Shown: positions 32,415 through 40,196 of the stretch, in pieces | Position numbering within the stretch: the first letter of the stretch is position 1 | Layout of the letters: each line of letters starts with the position of its first letter | Origin: Serratia inhibens | GTDB taxonomy: Bacteria > Pseudomonadota > Gammaproteobacteria > Enterobacterales > Enterobacteriaceae | Assembly (NCBI RefSeq): GCF_003591175.1 | Contig: NZ_QYYG01000001.1 | Coordinates: 1,178,001-1,242,000, forward strand | Length of the DNA stretch: 64,000 nt | Reading direction: 5' to 3' | Position numbers and translations under genes: made by a program | Notes under the pieces: model-generated | What the model was told of the DNA's origin: nothing | Databases searched by the model: none | The model's input: the letters and a program-made list of their open reading frames with translations, nothing else

Positions 32415-33717
32415 GGGCCTGGACCTTGGCTCCGTAATCATTGATTGCCTGCCATTGCGCCGGCAACCCTGAAAAATCTGCTTCAGCCACACCAAGGCGC
32501 ACAGCCTGGTCGACCACTAAACGTGCTACGTCAAAATGACGCGCACGCGGATATTGCGCCAGATAATCGCGCATTACCGCCCCTAAATTGAGCGGCATCT
32601 GTTGTTCCTGATAAATCTTCAGCGCCTGTTCGATCATTGCCGCCAGCTGTTCGCGGATCTCGCTGAACTCTTCGAACTCCAGATCCGGCGGCAGTTCCCC
32701 GGTCACTTCCTCGCTGCGCAGCGCCAGTTCTTCGTCACGCATATCCAGCAGACGGTCGGCGTTGGCATGGGTCAGCGTCCATGGGTTGTCAAAATAGTTT
32801 TGCACCGATTGGCGCAAACGCTGAGCGAACACACGGTTCTTATCCATGTCGATCGCGGTACGGATAAATTTATGCACATGGCGGTCGTAACCGATCCACA
32901 GGTCAATCGCCTGTTGGCCCCAACTGATAATGCGGTCGAGCTTGCTTTGCAGATCGAACACCAGTTTGTCGACGAAGCCCAGTTCCATCCCACCCAGCGT
33001 CGCATCCTGAATGCGCAACAGGTTGGCCTGCAGCTTGTCGCCCGCCGCCTCCAGGGTATCCTGCAGCTCGCGCAAGGTGCCGGAAGTTTCGGACAACAGC
33101 ATTTCGCAACTGGAGATAGCCGCACGCCAGTCCTGGTTCAACAGTGCCGCGATATCTTCCTTTACGCCCTGCTGCTGTTCATCCATCAGCCGCTGGGTCA
33201 TGTCGATACTGTCGAAGATTTCCGCCACCGAATATTTCAGCGGTGCAAACACGTTGCGGTGCCAATGGAAATCATCCCCGCCCTCTTCGGCGGCGTCGGC
33301 GGCGCGCTTCAGCTCCTGCGCCACTATCGACAATTGCATCGACAAACGCAGCGTGGAGAACTCGCGCTGACGGATATAGTAATCGGTGATACCTATGCCC
33401 AGCGGCGTCAGACGATAAATGGCGTTACCGTCGGCCAGTTCGCTGGTAAAACGGTTTAACAGGCGCTGGCGCACCATGTCGTTAATCGCATTGTTGGCGC
33501 GGACCGCCACCGTTTCATGCGTCTGTTCGAAACCCTTGCTGACATGGCGAAATGCATCAACCAGCTCACCTTCGCTCATCTCGCCGTCCAGCCGCTCGCC
33601 GTTAAGGGTGGCGATAGCGAGCAAAAACGCGAGACGCTCCGTAGGGAGCGAAATAGAGAAATCATTTTTCCGTGCCCAGGCGACCAGTTCGGGTACTGTC
33701 TGGGAAAATTCACTCAT
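32395..33717 (-). CDS. mukF: MukF, kleisin subunit of the MukBEF condensin
   Basis: 440 residues, as in E. coli. An N-terminal winged-helix dimerisation domain ([20 protein letters not shown]), a middle helical region that binds MukE, and a C-terminal winged helix that binds the MukB head are all represented. It bridges two MukB heads. The start overlaps the cmoM stop by 4 bases (ATGA) and the stop overlaps mukE, forming a four-gene translationally linked unit. Confidence 0.97.
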   Translation of the reverse strand: MSEFSQTVPELVAWARKNDFSISLPTERLAFLLAIATLNGERLDGEMSEGELVDAFRHVSKGFEQTHETVAVRANNAINDMVRQRLLNRFTSELADGNAIYRLTPLGIGITDYYIRQREFSTLRLSMQLSIVAQELKRAADAAEEGGDDFHWHRNVFAPLKYSVAEIFDSIDMTQRLMDEQQQGVKEDIAALLNQDWRAAISSCEMLLSETSGTLRELQDTLEAAGDKLQANLLRIQDATLGGMELGFVDKLVFDLQSKLDRIISWGQQAIDLWIGYDRHVHKFIRTAIDMDKNRVFAQRLRQSVQNYFDNPWTLTHANADRLLDMRDEELALRSEEVTGELPPDLEFEEFSEIREQLAAMIEQALKIYQEQQMPLNLGAVMRDYLAQYPRARHFDVARLVVDQAVRLGVAEADFSGLPAQWQAINDYGAKVQAHVIDKY

Positions 33718-34499
33718 AGTTCGTCCTTCAGGTTTGGTTTATGCGCCATGACGTGAATATAGCGCCCCAAACTCACGTACGGCTCCTGCCGGCAATAGTG
33801 CTGTTCAAGCGCCAGTAACTCTTCAAATTTTTGCGTCTGTAGCTGCCTGCTCTGCAGATAATCGTGGAACACCCGCACCCCGGTTTTCCCGCTGATGCGC
33901 ATGCCCATTTGCTCCAGCCAGCCATAAACCTGCGGCGGGTTGTGCGGATATTGCGGCGACAAAGAACGCTTTCTGCGCCTTCTGACCTCGGGGTTCACCA
34001 GTTGGAAATTACCCAACACCACGTTGCGCATCAAGAGGCCGTTGGCATTAAAGAACATCAATGACAGCGCGCCACCGGGCAGCAGGCAGTTGAACAACTC
34101 TTGCAACGCCACCTCAGGTTCAGCAATCCATTCAAGCACTGCATGGAACAATATCAGATCAACCGGCTGTTCCAAGTGCTGACCAATGTCCTGCGCTGAA
34201 CTTTGTATGAATTGCATGTTCTGGCTCACACCTTTTTGTTCAGCCAACTGCGCAGCGCGTTGGATCATCTCACCAGAGAGATCGCACAACAACACCTGAT
34301 GTCCTAATTCTGCCAGTTGGCAGGCCATGTGGCCTTCGCCGCCGCCGGCATCCAGAATGCGCAGCGGCCGCTGCGGCAACTGGGCCAGCAGCGTGGTCAG
34401 GTCCTGCCAGACTACCGCCTGACGGATCTTCCCTTTGGTGGTGCCGTAAATATTACGCGCAAACTTTTCAGCAATATCGTCAAAATTGCGATCCTGCAT
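33714..34499 (-). CDS. cmoM: CmoM (SmtA), tRNA 5-carboxymethoxyuridine methyltransferase
   Basis: The start is the ATG at 34499 ([19 protein letters not shown]), giving 261 residues, identical in length to E. coli SmtA; the frame open to 34550 has no family similarity. A class I methyltransferase with the S-adenosylmethionine loop [11 protein letters not shown] near residue 48 and LFHAVLEWI as the post-motif. It methylates cmo5U34 of wobble uridines in several tRNAs. First gene of the cmoM-mukF-mukE-mukB unit, divergent from elyC. Confidence 0.95.
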   Translation of the reverse strand: MQDRNFDDIAEKFARNIYGTTKGKIRQAVVWQDLTTLLAQLPQRPLRILDAGGGEGHMACQLAELGHQVLLCDLSGEMIQRAAQLAEQKGVSQNMQFIQSSAQDIGQHLEQPVDLILFHAVLEWIAEPEVALQELFNCLLPGGALSLMFFNANGLLMRNVVLGNFQLVNPEVRRRRKRSLSPQYPHNPPQVYGWLEQMGMRISGKTGVRVFHDYLQSRQLQTQKFEELLALEQHYCRQEPYVSLGRYIHVMAHKPNLKDEL

Positions 34500-34650
34500 G
34501 GACAACGGCTCCGCTGATCTTATCCTGATGGGGGCAAAGTGCCAGCCCATTCAAACCTGCTATTTTGGCACAGACTAGCTTAGAATGAATCTTCTTGCGG
34601 CCTGATTGTGCCCGGATGTCGTTTTTTCGCCCAAAAGGACCTGATTTTTG

Positions 34651-35424
34651 ATGCTGTTCAACCTGAAAAAGTTCATTGGCGCCATTTTAATGCCATTACC
34701 TGCGCTGCTGCTGCTGATGGGGCTGGCGCTGTTGCTTCTGTGGTTCACCCGCTGGCAAAAAAGCGGCAGAGTAATTTTATCACTGAGCTGGCTGTTTTTA
34801 CTGCTTTTCAGCCTGCAGCCAGTGGCCGATCGGCTGTTGCGACCTATAGAATCTGAATATGTAACCTATCGTGGCAATGACCAGGTGAATTATATCGTGG
34901 TGCTGGGTGGCGGCTATACCTTTAACCCGGATTGGGCTCCCAGCTCCAATCTGATAGGTAACAGCCTGCCACGAGTAACGGAAGGCGTACGCTTATATCT
35001 CGCGCATCCGGGGACCAAGATGGTGTTCACCGGCGCCGGTGGCGCCAGGACCTTGAGCAACGCGGCAACAGCGGCGCGGGTAGCGGAAAGCCTGGGGGTG
35101 CCGCGTAGCGATATGGTGTTGTTGGATCGCCCGATGGATACCGAGCAGGAAGCGTTGCAGGTGTCGAAGCTGGTTGGCCGGCAACCCTTTATTTTGGTGA
35201 CCTCAGCCAACCATTTGCCGCGGGCCATGCGCTTTTTTGAAGCCAAAGGACTCCACCCTATCCCGGCACCGGCCAATCAGTTGGCCATCAGCTCAAGGCT
35301 GAATATTTGGGATCGCGTGGTACCCTCGGCCATGTTCCTGGGCCACAGCGAACGCGCCTGGTATGAAACCTTGGGCAGCCTGTGGCAATCGCTGAAAGGG
35401 GCTGATGAAGCCGCTGTCGACTAA
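34651..35424 (+). CDS. elyC: ElyC (YcbC), envelope biogenesis factor, DUF218
   Basis: The ATG at 34651 (MLFNLKKFIGAILMPL) is chosen over an in-frame TTG three bases upstream; AAAAGGAC lies 10-14 bases before it. 257 residues with two N-terminal membrane helices (about 10-32 and 42-60) and a periplasmic DUF218 domain with NYIVVLGGGY, GVPRSDMVLLD and LVTSANHLPRA motifs. In E. coli ElyC is needed for peptidoglycan assembly at low temperature and affects use of the lipid carrier undecaprenyl phosphate. Its stop overlaps the ycbJ stop on the other strand. Confidence 0.93.
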   Translation: MLFNLKKFIGAILMPLPALLLLMGLALLLLWFTRWQKSGRVILSLSWLFLLLFSLQPVADRLLRPIESEYVTYRGNDQVNYIVVLGGGYTFNPDWAPSSNLIGNSLPRVTEGVRLYLAHPGTKMVFTGAGGARTLSNAATAARVAESLGVPRSDMVLLDRPMDTEQEALQVSKLVGRQPFILVTSANHLPRAMRFFEAKGLHPIPAPANQLAISSRLNIWDRVVPSAMFLGHSERAWYETLGSLWQSLKGADEAAVD

Positions 35425-36317
35425 TCCGCAAGCCAGGGCAGCAGCTGTTTCGATGCATGGTCAAACAGCTGCCGGTCCAGCTTACCGGTGTGAATCAACC
35501 GCCCTGCCGCTTCCCACACGCCATACAGCCAACGCCGTACCAGGAACGACTCAGATACCGGGGCCCGCTGCAAATAATAAAACATCAGTTGGCTGGGCAT
35601 CCCCGCCTCGCACAACCTGAACAGTTCATATTCGCGCGGGGCCCACAACATCATCCCGGGGTTGAGCATGGCCAGCAGTTGGTCGCTTTTTGCATCTTTC
35701 AGCATACTGCGCAACGACAGATTGCCGTGCACCAACACGCAAGGGTCGTCGAAACCGACAAAAAAATGAGTCAGCGCTTCTCGCGTGCGGTACAACAAGC
35801 GGCGATCGGCCATCGTCAACTGCGGCGAGTTGAGGTTGCCGAGCGTCGACCACAGCACCTCGACCCGCTGCTGATACCAGCAAAACCAGTCGTTTTCCTG
35901 CGTGCTGTCAACCGTGCCAACGCAACCGTGGCTGTCGATACGGTGCCAGGCCAAAATGCCATCAACGATCTGTTCCATCAGCATGGTCCAGCGGTTCGGC
36001 GTGCGTGTCGGCGCCTCTGCCGACACGCCCCGCAAACGTTCGATCAGCAAGATTTCTTTATAGGGCGCCTGATGGGTATAGACCACGCCATACACCGTCG
36101 GCAGGCGGATATCGCCTTCACGCGCCAGCATCGACAGTTTATAGGCTTCCTGCTGGGCGATCCCCTGGCAGACAAAGCTTTTTGCCATCAGCGGGATCGC
36201 GTGGCCCTGGTGATCGTACAGCGAATACATGTGTGCATAAGGTTGTTCGCTAACGCGTTCCAGCCGGCTGATAGATTCGCCCAGCACAATACTCAGTTCG
36301 GCGCGTAACTGCTCCAT
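35421..36317 (-). CDS. ycbJ: YcbJ, kinase-fold protein of unknown role, probably catalytically inactive
   Basis: 298 residues, full-length match to E. coli YcbJ (297). It has an aminoglycoside phosphotransferase/choline kinase-like layout: a nucleotide-lobe N-terminus and a C-terminal lobe with LVHGNLSLRSML near residue 205, where active family members read HGDxxxxN. The following metal-binding Asp position reads LLAMLNPGMML, without the Asp. Both catalytic acids thus appear lost, and the same is true of the E. coli sequence as I recall it. No substrate is known. It converges on elyC with a 4-base overlap. Confidence 0.88.
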   Translation of the reverse strand: MEQLRAELSIVLGESISRLERVSEQPYAHMYSLYDHQGHAIPLMAKSFVCQGIAQQEAYKLSMLAREGDIRLPTVYGVVYTHQAPYKEILLIERLRGVSAEAPTRTPNRWTMLMEQIVDGILAWHRIDSHGCVGTVDSTQENDWFCWYQQRVEVLWSTLGNLNSPQLTMADRRLLYRTREALTHFFVGFDDPCVLVHGNLSLRSMLKDAKSDQLLAMLNPGMMLWAPREYELFRLCEAGMPSQLMFYYLQRAPVSESFLVRRWLYGVWEAAGRLIHTGKLDRQLFDHASKQLLPWLAD

Positions 36318-36430
36318 AAGGAAATAACCTCAAGAGAAAGGAGGAGACGCTGACATCATCGAACGGTAAGCAAAAAAAAGCTTCAACGCAGATCAATAAA
36401 ATGGGGATAAAAAAGGCGGGGAATTGTACT

Positions 36431-36456
36431 GCCGGCACACCAGGTGACATGCCGGC
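36431..36456. other. Hairpin downstream of kdsB
   Basis: GCCGGCA / TGCCGGC arms (a 7-bp stem at its core, loop 12 bases) begin 10 bases past the kdsB stop on the minus strand. A T-run lies about 15 bases further on (the AAAAAAGGCGGGG complement near 36410-36420), so it may be a weak terminator between kdsB and ycbJ. Confidence 0.5.
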
Positions 36457-36465
36457 GTTGAATGA

Positions 36466-37215
36466 TCAGCCCTTGATGCTGTCGCGCACACGCTGCAGAT
36501 CTTCCGGCGTATCAACACCCACGGTTGGAATGGCTTTAGCGACCGCCACGTGGATTTTTTCACCGTACCACAGCACCCGCAGTTGCTCCAGCAACTCAAT
36601 TTGCTCCAGCTGGCTTGGTGCCCAACTGACGTAACGGCGCACAAAACCGGCACGATAGGCGTAAATGCCTATATGGCGCAGCAGGCTGTCGCCGATACTT
36701 TCTTTGGATTGAGCAAAACGCTCCCGATCCCAGGGAATGGTGGCGCGGGAAAAATAGAGCGCATAGCCCTGTGCGTCCATCACTACTTTGACGGCATTGG
36801 GGTTAAAGGCTTCTTCCGCGCTGTCGATCGGCACCGCCAGAGTCGCCATGCCGGCCTGGCTGGCTGCCAGGTTTTCAGCCACCTGACGTACGATCACCGG
36901 CGGGATCAGCGGCTCGTCACCCTGTACGTTAACGATAATTTCGTCATCGGCAAAACCGTAGTGCTCGATCACTTCCGCCAGGCGTTCGGTACCGGAATGG
37001 TGATGCGGGCTGGTCATGCACACTTCGCCACCGGCGGCTTTGACCGCTTCAGCTACCTCTGGGTGGTCGGTCGCTACGATAACGCGGCTGGCACCGGACT
37101 CACGCGCACGCTCCATCACGTGCACCACCATCGGCTTACCGTGAATATCGGCCAGCGGCTTGCCAGGCAAACGGGTTGAGGCGTAACGGGCTGGAATAAT
37201 AGCGATAAAACTCAT
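36466..37215 (-). CDS. kdsB: KdsB, CMP-Kdo synthetase
   Basis: 249 residues starting [21 protein letters not shown], the nucleotide-binding loop of this cytidylyltransferase family. The NVQGDEPLI motif near residue 95 binds Mg-CTP. It activates Kdo as CMP-Kdo for the inner core of lipopolysaccharide. It overlaps ycaR by 4 bases, so the two are translationally coupled, as in E. coli. Confidence 0.97.
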   Translation of the reverse strand: MSFIAIIPARYASTRLPGKPLADIHGKPMVVHVMERARESGASRVIVATDHPEVAEAVKAAGGEVCMTSPHHHSGTERLAEVIEHYGFADDEIIVNVQGDEPLIPPVIVRQVAENLAASQAGMATLAVPIDSAEEAFNPNAVKVVMDAQGYALYFSRATIPWDRERFAQSKESIGDSLLRHIGIYAYRAGFVRRYVSWAPSQLEQIELLEQLRVLWYGEKIHVAVAKAIPTVGVDTPEDLQRVRDSIKG

Positions 37216-37394
37216 GCGTGTTTCTCATCCAATGACAGCGCACGCGCTTCGTTTTCCAACAGCACGGGAATGCCATCGCGCAGCGGATAGGCGAGGCCGT
37301 CCACTTTGCAGACCAGTTCCTGATTTTCTTTATTGAAATAGAGCTTACCGTTGCAGACCGGACAGGCAACGATTTCGAGTAAACGGTGGTCCAT
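37212..37394 (-). CDS. ycaR: YcaR, Trm112-like UPF0434 protein
   Basis: The start at ATG 37394 ([18 protein letters not shown]) gives 60 residues, the E. coli size. Two CxxC-type cysteines (CPVC) plus a later Cys ([20 protein letters not shown]) mark the Trm112/UPF0434 zinc-ribbon-like fold. Function unknown; always next to kdsB in this group. Confidence 0.93.
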   Translation of the reverse strand: MDHRLLEIVACPVCNGKLYFNKENQELVCKVDGLAYPLRDGIPVLLENEARALSLDEKHA

Positions 37395-37681
37395 GCTTCC
37401 TCCAGGGTGGAGATCTAAAGTGCGTGAGAATAGCATAACGCTATGCGCCAGGTTAATCACCGGCTGTTTTACCGCTGCATTTTAATCTGGCTCCGGGATT
37501 GAATTGACTGCGATGCAAGCGTAGAATTTTGTGATTAACGTCACAAAAAATCCCTTTTCCCATGATCAAGCGTATTCACAAAATCATCGCTCTGTTTGCC
37601 AATTTCAGCAACTGAGGCATCTATCTGATTGTAACGAGCGGCGCTGGAAATTCGTTTTACCCACGCTGACGACGCCGTTCG

Positions 37682-38908
37682 TTATTCCACTTCCCAGCCT
37701 TCACGCCATTCTACGGCCAGTTGCGCCGGAATATCCCCCAGCGCCACCTGTTTGGCCCCGTGCCATTTTGCACTGCGGGTAATGGCCTGCCGGAGATCTT
37801 GCGCACGCTGTTTACCAAAACGAACTTTGGCCTGCGGATGGAAACTGATAACTTCAAAAATGCCCTGTCGTCGATGCATTTTTGCATCGATGCGGCCAAT
37901 CAACTCGCCCCGTTGCAACACCGGCAGGGTAAAATAACCGTATTGTCGCTTCTCCTTCGGCGTATAGCACTCCAGCCGGTAATCGAAATTGAACAACTCC
38001 AGCGCACGTCGGCGATCCCAAACCACGGGATCAAACGGAGAAAGCAAGGTAGTCACACTGGATTTTAGCGCCCCTCGCTCCGCCAACTGCAGTTCTTGCG
38101 CCAGTGAATGATGCACGTAAAAATCGCCGTCCAACCCATCAATGACTACCGGCATTATTTCACCCTGTTGCTGTAGCGATGCCAGCAGCATTTTCGGCGC
38201 AACTCGCTTCAAACGGTAGTAATCCGCCAACCATTCAGCCCTGAAAATCCCCAGGTAACGACAGGTTCGGCTGAGCATTTCCTGCTGTGCATTGCCCGCA
38301 GGTAACGCATGACGCTCATCGTCCCAGTGCGGCAGTAGCCTTTCGGTCAGATCGTAGACACGATGAAAATTGCGTCGTTCAGCCACCATCAGTTTACCGG
38401 CGGTGAACAAGATTTCGAGATGGCGCTTTTCCGGTTTCCAATCCCACCAACCGCTATTTCCTTTCTTCTCGGCATTAAAATCCGCCGAACGCACCGGCCC
38501 ACCGGCTTCGATATGCAATAGCAGATCGTCCATTGCCGTCTGGTGCTTTTGCACCCATTCTTCAGAATATTTCCAGCCCATACCTTGCGGATGCAGCATG
38601 CGGTGGCGCAACAGGCCAAAATCTTCGATGGGTAAAAAACAGGCTTCATGCGCCCAATACTCAAACAGCTGACGGCTGGCCAGCGCCTGTTCCAGCCATT
38701 CAGGCTGATAGTCACCCAGGCGACTGAACAACACCAGATAGGGGCTGCGTGCAACAACGCTGATGGTATCGATTTGCAGTAATCCCATACGCTGAATGGT
38801 GGTAACCACGTCGTTAGGTTTGGCTCTGCGTTTAATCGGGGATAACAGCCCTTGTGCGGCAAGATGAAGTGCGCGGGCGGCTGCAAGAGAAATAACCGGG
38901 GTGATCAT
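37682..38908 (-). CDS. ycaQ: YcaQ, winged-helix DNA glycosylase of the AlkZ family
   Basis: The start is the ATG at 38908 (MITPVISLAAARALHLAAQGLL), giving 408 residues against 410 in E. coli; the open frame back to 39079 runs into the cold-shock gene and is not family sequence. The HTH_42 winged-helix fold has the catalytic QxD motif in GLLQIDTISVVARSPYLVLFSRL and the conserved LSPFDPVVWDRRRALELF block. In E. coli the protein unhooks DNA interstrand cross-links and excises N7-alkylated purines. It is separated from kdsB-ycaR by 287 bases in which I see no gene. Confidence 0.93.
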   Translation of the reverse strand: MITPVISLAAARALHLAAQGLLSPIKRRAKPNDVVTTIQRMGLLQIDTISVVARSPYLVLFSRLGDYQPEWLEQALASRQLFEYWAHEACFLPIEDFGLLRHRMLHPQGMGWKYSEEWVQKHQTAMDDLLLHIEAGGPVRSADFNAEKKGNSGWWDWKPEKRHLEILFTAGKLMVAERRNFHRVYDLTERLLPHWDDERHALPAGNAQQEMLSRTCRYLGIFRAEWLADYYRLKRVAPKMLLASLQQQGEIMPVVIDGLDGDFYVHHSLAQELQLAERGALKSSVTTLLSPFDPVVWDRRRALELFNFDYRLECYTPKEKRQYGYFTLPVLQRGELIGRIDAKMHRRQGIFEVISFHPQAKVRFGKQRAQDLRQAITRSAKWHGAKQVALGDIPAQLAVEWREGWEVE

Positions 38909-38968
38909 CCTGACATCCAAAGTCGTTAAGCGATTGCTCGATAATAGTGGATATCTGAAGATTTTTCT

Positions 38969-39005
38969 TCGCCAGTGCTTGGGGTGGCGGCACCGGCACT
39001 GGCGA
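38969..39005. other. Inverted repeat between the cold-shock gene and ycaQ
   Basis: TCGCCAGTGC (38969-38978) and GCACTGGCGA (38996-39005) form a perfect 10-bp stem over a 17-base G+C-rich loop. It starts 13 bases after the stop of the cold-shock gene. No U-tract follows on the minus strand (AAGAAAAATC), so termination is doubtful. Confidence 0.6.
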
Positions 39006-39017
39006 GGAAGGAGTGGG

Positions 39018-39239
39018 TCAGAACGCGATAACGTCTGCCGCTGACAGCCCGTGGGAGCTGCGATAGATCGAGAACTCAACGTTCTGACCTTCGTTTAATG
39101 ATTTATTTTTAGTATTGGCGATAGAACGACGGCTTACATAAATTTCGTCGCTACCATCTACCGGTGAAATAAAACCATAGCCTGCGGCCTGATCAAACCA
39201 TTTCACACGGCCCATTTGTAACACGGTATTTTTAAACAT
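39018..39239 (-). CDS. Divergent cold-shock-domain protein
   Basis: 73 residues, MFKNTVLQMGRVKWFDQAAGYGFISP at the start, so a CspA-type five-stranded barrel. RNP1 is nearly normal (AGYGFISP). RNP2, usually DVFVHFSAI, reads EIYVSRRSI: the nucleic-acid-stacking Phe is Tyr, and the following His-Phe pair is Ser-Arg. Single-stranded RNA/DNA binding is therefore probably altered. AAAGGA lies 8-9 bases before the ATG. It lies in tandem with a normal Csp gene 220 bases upstream. Expression at low temperature is not visible from sequence. Confidence 0.85.
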   Translation of the reverse strand: MFKNTVLQMGRVKWFDQAAGYGFISPVDGSDEIYVSRRSIANTKNKSLNEGQNVEFSIYRSSHGLSAADVIAF

Positions 39240-39348
39240 AACTTATATCCTTTTACTTGAGCATCCTTAACAACGTCATTTTTATTATTGTTGGACGCTA
39301 CCAGCCCATCCTAAAGTTTTTCGTAACAAACCTCTCGTGAGCAAAAAA

Positions 39349-39372
39349 TTAAAAACCCGCACTATGCGGGCT
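39349..39372 (-). terminator. Terminator of the CspE-like gene
   Basis: On the minus strand GCCCGCA / TGCGGGT with a 3-base loop runs into TTTTTAATTTTTT. It separates the two cold-shock genes. Confidence 0.88.
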
Positions 39373-39459
39373 TGTTGAACTTAATATCTTCCGCAATGAA
39401 TCAGCGTTAACGCCTCATCATGGTTGTATTAAGATCTCTTCACGTTATTGCCTGTTTAG

Positions 39460-39669
39460 TTACAGAGCAACAACGTTGGCGGCAGCCGGCCCGCGCGGGC
39501 TGTCCTGGATGCTATACTCAACGCGCTGGCCTTCAGCCAGGGTTTTGAAACCGTCGGTCGCGATTGCAGAGAAATGTACGAATACATCTTTACCGCCGTC
39601 GTTCTGCTCAATGAAACCAAAACCTTTGCTTTCGTTGAACCACTTCACCTGACCCGTCTTCTTAGACAT
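39460..39669 (-). CDS. CspE/CspC-type cold-shock protein
   Basis: The ATG at 39669 ([20 protein letters not shown]) gives 69 residues, the size of CspC and CspE. RNP1 (KGFGFIEQ) and RNP2 (DVFVHFSAI) are canonical, and the end ([11 protein letters not shown]) is typical. These proteins bind single-stranded nucleic acid and act as RNA chaperones or antiterminators; CspC/E members are usually made at normal temperature. AAAGG sits about 10 bases before the ATG, as in E. coli cspC/cspE. The gene is not at this place in E. coli, so I give no symbol. Confidence 0.93.
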   Translation of the reverse strand: MSKKTGQVKWFNESKGFGFIEQNDGGKDVFVHFSAIATDGFKTLAEGQRVEYSIQDSPRGPAAANVVAL

Positions 39670-39754
39670 TACACATTTACCTTTTAAATATATATACAAA
39701 ACCTGCCATAAGGCAATTTAGGCCGTTTTTAGGAACATTACTTATGGGAGGTAC

Positions 39755-39868
39755 TTAGAAGGTTCGTCTTTGAAGCGGAATCGGATGATAACGTTTTTGG
39801 AGGAACTGCTTAAATCTAAACTCGAACATAAATAGGTCTGTATCACAGGCCGACGAGCATTTACTCAT
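39755..39868 (-). CDS. Possible 37-codon small protein upstream of the CspE-like gene
   Basis: An ATG at 39868 opens a 37-codon frame ending 85 bases before the CspE-like start. The product starts MSKCSSACDTDLFMFEF and ends QKRYHPIPLQRRTF: two Cys near the start, an aromatic middle, and a basic, Pro-containing tail. GAG seven bases before the ATG (AAAGAGTGGATTT) is a modest ribosome site. The layout, a tiny gene just ahead of a csp gene, recalls E. coli yobF-cspC, but the sequence is not YobF. It could also be chance reading of a csp leader RNA. Confidence 0.4.
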   Translation of the reverse strand: MSKCSSACDTDLFMFEFRFKQFLQKRYHPIPLQRRTF

Positions 39869-40196
39869 AAATCCACTCTTTGCACAAGAGGTTTATTGGC
39901 CTATTTTTATCATCCCACCGAATTTATTTTTATGTCTATGATTGTTCTTAGGTTAATTTCTTTATTTTTACAGATATCACGCTAAATCATTGCCTTCCAG
40001 ACGGCCGTTACTTCCGCCAATACCCAGGCAAATGAGAGCTAACGCATAAAAATCCAATATGCTTGTCCAAGCTATAACAAAACCCAACCGAGATAGCTAA
40101 ACTTGGGGTGAAAACAAGGTGGATGGCCTTTCAGCCAGTACTTTTACCGCCCAAAATACTATTTTTCAGATTATCCTGAATAAAGGAGCTATGCGC
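39869..40196. other. Promoter region between the csp unit and hglS
   Basis: About 330 A+T-rich bases between divergent genes. It should hold promoters for the csp transcript (minus) and for the dioxygenase gene (plus). I see several A/T runs but no site I can name. AAAGGAG at 40182-40188 is the ribosome site that fixes the hglS start at 40197. Confidence 0.5.

Noticed and set aside
37562-37615. 17-codon plus-strand frame (MIKRIHKIIALFANFSN), which resembles a small amphipathic toxin or leader peptide
   Set aside because: No Shine-Dalgarno (pyrimidine run upstream), no partner antisense RNA or downstream plus-strand gene.
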